Source: Bacteroidota bacterium (GTDB taxonomy: Bacteria; Bacteroidota; Bacteroidia; Bacteroidales; UBA1715). From it: a stretch of 12,057 nt of DNA. The stretch covers positions 1 to 12,057 of the forward strand of contig JAJUFK010000053.1 in NCBI GenBank assembly GCA_029266015.1, given 5' to 3'. Positions within the stretch are counted from its first letter, which is position 1; each line of letters begins with the position of its first letter. Of the stretch, positions 9,474 to 12,057 are shown one piece after another. The notes under the pieces were generated by a model. That model made no database searches. It was not told the origin of the DNA and saw only the letters and a list, made by a program, of their open reading frames with translations. A program made the position numbers and the translations under genes.

Positions 9474-9704
9474 ATATTCTTTGGATTTTTTTTATCACTT
9501 TATTTGAAACAAAATAAATCATCAAACGTTGATTTGTTTTGTTGAATGCTTTATGTACTTACAGTGGTATATATTTGGATTATTCGTGAACTTTTGCGAC
9601 CGAGTATTTCTTGTATATACAGCAGGTCGGTACTGCTTTCGAGCAAGTGTATGCAAATGAATGTTGGAACCGGTATAGACAAACTTGTTTGTTAATATGA
9701 GCTA

Positions 9705-9780
9705 ATCGAATAGACTGCCGATAGGCTTTTAGCCTATCAAAGAGCCTCTCACACCATCCGCCACAGCGGACTTTTATATA
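9705..9780 (-). other. Possible decayed 3' end of a group II intron
   Basis: Read on the minus strand, the patch has in order a short hairpin with arms TCCGC/GCGGA (9757-9770), the string GGTGTGAGAGG (9745-9755), an 8-bp hairpin GATAGGCT/AGCCTATC with a 3-base loop (9720-9738), and GCAGTCTATTCGAT (9705-9718). From memory, some bacterial group II introns show a domain V ending in GGT, then GTGAGAGG, a domain VI hairpin, and an end like CTACTCGAT; this order agrees. However, the domain V candidate is too short, its lower stem is not paired (AAAA where CCG-like bases are expected), and no reverse transcriptase gene is nearby. If the reading is right, this is a dead fragment. It could equally be an unrelated pair of hairpins. 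Confidence 0.25.
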
Positions 9781-9987
9781 TGGAAGTTTACTAAGGAATA
9801 ACCTAGTTTTTTTTGTTACAAGTATGGGGCTTTATGCAACTGCAAACCGCCTTTTCTTGTTCGGCTTACGACGCATATAAATACCTATACAAACTTGTAT
9901 ATTTCAAAAAAAAATGCATTAAGTTTGAGTTTTTAGACTAACTGTTATAACCAGCCAAACAGTTAACCGAAAATATTGTAAAACACA

Positions 9988-10018
9988 TTTGAAAATAAAA
10001 TAGTTTTTTATAATTTTG
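9988..10018 (+). promoter_or_regulatory. Bacteroidota-type promoter for the lipoprotein genes
   Basis: TTTG at 9988-9991 and TAATTTTG at 10011-10018 are separated by exactly 19 bases, matching the TTTG-N19-21-TAnnTTTG consensus of the Bacteroidota primary sigma factor. The transcript would start near 10025 and leave a leader of about 35 bases before the ATG at 10061. This is the best promoter in the window and supports 10061 as the original start codon of the downstream gene. Confidence 0.72.
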
Positions 10019-10068
10019 TAAAACGTAACAAATCAATTTTTATAAAAAAACAAAAACTTTATGAAAAA

Positions 10069-10096
10069 AAAGAACATTTACAAAAGAACATTTACA
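10069..10096 (+). repeat. 14-bp perfect tandem duplication at the lipoprotein start
   Basis: AAAGAACATTTACA occurs twice without a gap (10069-10082 and 10083-10096), beginning within the A8 tract that follows the ATG. Fourteen is not a multiple of three, so gain or loss of a copy changes frame. Removing one copy as written does not restore the long frame, whereas dropping one A does. Confidence 0.9.
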
Positions 10097-10121
10097 ATTA
10101 TGTATATCTAGATTATTATGT

Positions 10122-11153
10122 ATGGTAATAGTAATTGGATATACAAGTTGTAATCACAACGAGGATATTTCACCTCAAGAAACAAATATTGAAAATAGTG
10201 AGAAAATTGTATTAGGGAAAAAATTGCAAAATCCCTATTCAATTGAGAATATGACAAAAGCAATTAAAAAAGTTCGACCATCAAAACTAAAATCTGAAGG
10301 TTCTTTAGTTGCAAATTTCCTGTATGTTAGATTTTTACCTATGAATTTTGATGAAATGGAGATTTTAAATAATGATACATTATTATCATTATATAATTAT
10401 CCGTTAGATTATGAGATTGTAAAAATGGGACAATCGTATCATGCCCCTAATATCCCCAAAAATCAAATAACATGGCAATACACTGTAGTTCAATCAGATT
10501 ATACTTTTCCATCTATTACATATGAAATACTTGACTATATTTATATTCCGACAAAAGATGAATATGATATTGAAAAAGAGGCTTTAATTTTAACAAATAA
10601 TTACAATCAAGATACATCATTGCATTTAAAAGCAGATATTGTTCCAAGTGGTCAAATATTAATCCAAGATGATGTCTTTAATAAAGATGTACCGGCAATT
10701 CGAGTTAAAGTAAGAGCAAGAAATTGGTTTAGAATAGATAATGTTTATACTAATTCCGAAGGGAATTTTAAAATGACAGAAGAGTTTAATGGTCCTGTAG
10801 ATATTAAATTAATTTTCGAAAATGAACATGCAAGAATTCGCAGTACTTTAATTAATATTACCGGTTCTGCAGATGTTTCTGTTGCAAATGAATTGAAAAC
10901 ATTATATTTAGTATTATCAAGAAGAAACAGAAATACTTCAACAAATCCAATTCAAAGTGGATATAGAAATTATGTTGATGACCATGTGTGGTCATGGGCT
11001 ACAGTTTCAAATGCAATAGAAGAATATAGAAATATTTGTAGTTTTTATGGTGTTGGATTACCATCCAATGATATTCGAGTTTGGTACATAGAAATGATAA
11101 ATCTAATACATCTTCAATGTCTGGAGCCGCTCCAATGCTTCAAGGGAGTGTAA
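10122..11153 (+). CDS. N-terminal part of the frameshifted lipoprotein (beta-domain module)
   Basis: This frame has 343 residues from the first in-frame ATG, which is probably not the real start because it leaves only MVIVIGYTSC of the signal peptide. C10 is the likely lipidated cysteine, followed by a polar N-H-N-E-D linker. Residues about 35-150 form a module with LYVRFLPMNFDE (67-78), YPLDYEI and QYTVVQSDYTFP; I recall this pattern from many Bacteroidota lipoproteins, without known function. Residues about 174-245 resemble a carboxypeptidase-regulatory-like beta-sandwich (VRVKVR-type strand, then TNSEGNFKM). Residues about 285-320 are probably the start of the peptidase domain. The last 20 or so residues (after DIRVW) are out of frame and lose the family's sense, ending at a chance TAA. 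Partial product; function unknown. Confidence 0.7.
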   Translation: MVIVIGYTSCNHNEDISPQETNIENSEKIVLGKKLQNPYSIENMTKAIKKVRPSKLKSEGSLVANFLYVRFLPMNFDEMEILNNDTLLSLYNYPLDYEIVKMGQSYHAPNIPKNQITWQYTVVQSDYTFPSITYEILDYIYIPTKDEYDIEKEALILTNNYNQDTSLHLKADIVPSGQILIQDDVFNKDVPAIRVKVRARNWFRIDNVYTNSEGNFKMTEEFNGPVDIKLIFENEHARIRSTLINITGSADVSVANELKTLYLVLSRRNRNTSTNPIQSGYRNYVDDHVWSWATVSNAIEEYRNICSFYGVGLPSNDIRVWYIEMINLIHLQCLEPLQCFKGV

Positions 11154-11851
11154 ATTGGTATAATATAAATACCGATAAATGGTATGATTATTTTTCAAAT
11201 GTTTTATGGATACCGGCATCAAATACAATTGGGAATTTGTTTTCAGTGTTTGCTCCTGATATTGTAATAACATATGGTTCAGAAGTGGTTTCAAGTGAAG
11301 GTTTATGTGAATTAGTATTTCATGAATTTTCACATGCTTCACATTATAATAAAGTTGGAAGTGGTTATTGGGGTAATTATATAAATTACATTGTTTCAAA
11401 TAATGGGTATGGTAATGGACTTGCAAAAGATGCCGATTTATGTGCACTAGGTGAAATATGGGGATATCATATTGGTTGGCAATATGCACGTTATAAATAT
11501 GGTAATTTAGCTAAAGTTTCAATAAATGCAACAGATAATTTTACTCCTCAGCGAAAAGGATTTGAATCAATAATTACCTATGTAAATTCAAATAATATTA
11601 TTGTGCGATTTGAATCATGGATACCAGCCGGTATACTTTTAGATTTACAAGATAAAACGACAGATATTGTTCGAGTAAATAATGGAGAGTTTTTAATTGA
11701 CAACGCTTCAAATTATTCAAATCGATTATTTTTTAATGCTTTAGACTCTGATATAAAATCACCGCAAGCATTTAAAATTCGATTATTACAAGAAAATTCT
11801 AATCTAAATCAAACTGAAGTAAATTCATTATTCCAAACATATTTTTATTAA
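11081..11851 (+). CDS. C-terminal part of the frameshifted lipoprotein (HEFSH zinc-peptidase domain)
   Basis: The 256-residue frame opens only at a TTG (11081) inside the end of the preceding frame, with no promoter or signal peptide of its own, so it is the second half of the same gene. The zinc-binding motif HEFSH lies at residues 81-85 (FHEFSHASHY), where H81 and H85 would bind zinc and E82 act as general base. E125 in CALGEIWGYHIG, 40 residues later, is a reasonable third ligand as in gluzincins; H88 is an alternative. The rest is mixed alpha/beta with an aromatic-rich tail. Lipoprotein fusion suggests a surface or periplasmic protease, but the substrate is unknown and I cannot assign a named peptidase family. 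Without the lipoprotein half this fragment would stay in the cytoplasm if it were made at all. Confidence 0.72.
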   Translation: MVHRNDKSNTSSMSGAAPMLQGSVNWYNINTDKWYDYFSNVLWIPASNTIGNLFSVFAPDIVITYGSEVVSSEGLCELVFHEFSHASHYNKVGSGYWGNYINYIVSNNGYGNGLAKDADLCALGEIWGYHIGWQYARYKYGNLAKVSINATDNFTPQRKGFESIITYVNSNNIIVRFESWIPAGILLDLQDKTTDIVRVNNGEFLIDNASNYSNRLFFNALDSDIKSPQAFKIRLLQENSNLNQTEVNSLFQTYFY

Positions 11852-11872
11852 AATTATTAAAAAATACCGTAC

Positions 11873-12057
11873 ATGAAAAATTCATTTTTATTTATATTCA
11901 TTCTTATTTTATTTGTTTCTTGCGACCCTGGATATTATACAACATATTCAATTTATAATAAAACAAATGATACAATTTCAATTTATTTTTACACGAATGA
12001 TTCCACAACAATAAAAAAAATTGATCCAAAATCTAATCAAATTATTATAGAGCAATC
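11873..12057 (+). CDS. Small lipoprotein, 3' end outside the window
   Basis: The frame runs from the ATG at 11873 to the window edge (61 complete codons). It opens with a lipoprotein signal: M-K-N start, hydrophobic FLFIFILILF and lipobox FVSC, with the lipidated cysteine at residue 17, followed by D-P-G. The visible mature part is polar, threonine- and isoleucine-rich and beta-like (YSIYNKTNDTISIYFY, then TIKKIDPKSNQ), resembling a small extracellular beta domain. It begins 21 bases after the peptidase stop with no promoter or terminator between, so it probably shares that transcript. The composition is very AT-rich like its neighbour. Family and function are not recognisable from this part. 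Aspartate at position +2 after the cysteine would favour retention or surface sorting by rules that differ between phyla, so I do not predict the membrane. Confidence 0.78.
   Translation, partial: MKNSFLFIFILILFVSCDPGYYTTYSIYNKTNDTISIYFYTNDSTTIKKIDPKSNQIIIEQ

Larger units (their letters stand above)
9264..10060. other. Long intergenic region without a credible gene
   Basis: About 800 bases separate the ppdK terminator from the next start codon. Frames here are short and resemble nothing I know; the longest ATG frames are about 35-40 codons (for example 9270-9386 and 9834-9941). Bases 9264-9580 are very AT-rich with two T8 tracts and a T8G7 run (9459-9473). Bases about 9590-9900 appear richer in G and C and hold small hairpins: 9634-9645 (TGCT stem, TTCG loop), 9720-9738, and 9757-9770. 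A 10-base word ACAAACTTGT occurs twice in direct orientation (9679-9688 and 9889-9898), each time within a short inverted repeat. The last 70 bases carry the promoter of the lipoprotein gene. No tRNA or rRNA is recognisable. The change of composition suggests the remains of an inserted element. Confidence 0.6.
10061..11851 (+). pseudogene. Lipoprotein with C-terminal HExxH metallopeptidase domain, disrupted by two frameshifts
   Basis: I read the two reading frames at 10122-11153 and 11081-11851 as one original gene of about 597 codons. The ATG at 10061 is followed by A8 (10064-10071) and, as written, stops after 16 codons (TAG 10109-10111). With seven A instead of eight, the frame joins the long one and gives a classic lipoprotein signal: MKKR start, hydrophobic LLCMVIVIG, then lipobox YTSC with the cysteine at residue 30. 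The second break lies between 11072 and about 11090, where one extra base (T or G in TTTGG, 11079-11084) would give a continuous IRV-x-VHRNDKSN. The promoter at 9988-10018 fits the 10061 start. Either the gene is decaying, or it is switched by slippage, or the sequence has two base errors. No other gene in the window is broken. Expected location is the outer membrane surface or periplasm. Confidence 0.75.

Noticed and set aside
9570..9577. TATATTTG as a -7 element for a small RNA in the gap
   Set aside because: No TTTG lies 19-21 bases upstream (nearest are 25-28 away) and no clear RNA or terminator follows.
9834..9941. 35-codon plus-strand frame, and a short minus-strand frame (MRRKPNKKRRFAVA) over the same bases
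   Set aside because: Both strands give similarly short frames with no supporting signals, so neither is credible as a gene.
11103..11489. 128-codon minus-strand frame opposite the peptidase domain
   Set aside because: It is His/Tyr/Leu-rich shadow coding opposite the HEFSH region and has no family signs.
1..12057. CRISPR array, toxin-antitoxin pair, phage or transposase genes
   Set aside because: No regularly spaced repeats, no paired small genes, and no recognisable integrase, transposase or phage protein in any frame.

Overview
The window looks like chromosomal DNA of an AT-rich member of the Bacteroidota. The grounds are a hybrid two-component regulator of the HTCS type (beta-propeller sensor fused to kinase, receiver and AraC domain), promoter elements of the Bacteroidota form TTTG / TAnnTTTG, no clear Shine-Dalgarno sequences before the genes, short lipoprotein signals ending in S-C, and an N-terminal lipoprotein module I recall as recurrent in this phylum. 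The genus cannot be read from the sequence.

Layout. Bases 1-3558 (+) hold the 3' part of the HTCS regulator, whose start lies outside the window. A small membrane protein of unknown function is encoded convergently (3595-4068, -). Next come tyrS (4177-5469, +) and a Gfo/Idh/MocA-family oxidoreductase of dihydrodiol-dehydrogenase type (5466-6425, +). These two overlap by 4 bases and form a coupled pair. Pyruvate, phosphate dikinase, ppdK (6495-9203, +), follows with its own candidate -7 element and a strong intrinsic terminator (9227-9263). Bases 9264-10060 contain no credible gene. They hold homopolymer tracts, several small hairpins and, on the minus strand, a patch that may be the decayed 3' end of a group II intron.

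The right end is the accessory part. A well-formed Bacteroidota promoter (9988-10018) reads into a lipoprotein gene (10061-11851) that encodes a regulatory-like beta domain and a C-terminal HEFSH zinc-peptidase motif. The gene is broken by two single-base frameshifts: one in an A8 tract three codons long at the start codon, the other near 11079-11084. A second small lipoprotein begins 21 bases downstream (11873) and runs off the window, so the two probably share a transcript.

Functionally, the left and middle parts are a sensor/regulator and housekeeping genes (tRNA charging, PEP/pyruvate interconversion). The right part is a probable cell-surface module. I found no convincing undescribed system. 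The observations most worth a second look are the twice-frameshifted lipoprotein with slippage-prone tracts and the possible intron relic in the long intergenic region.
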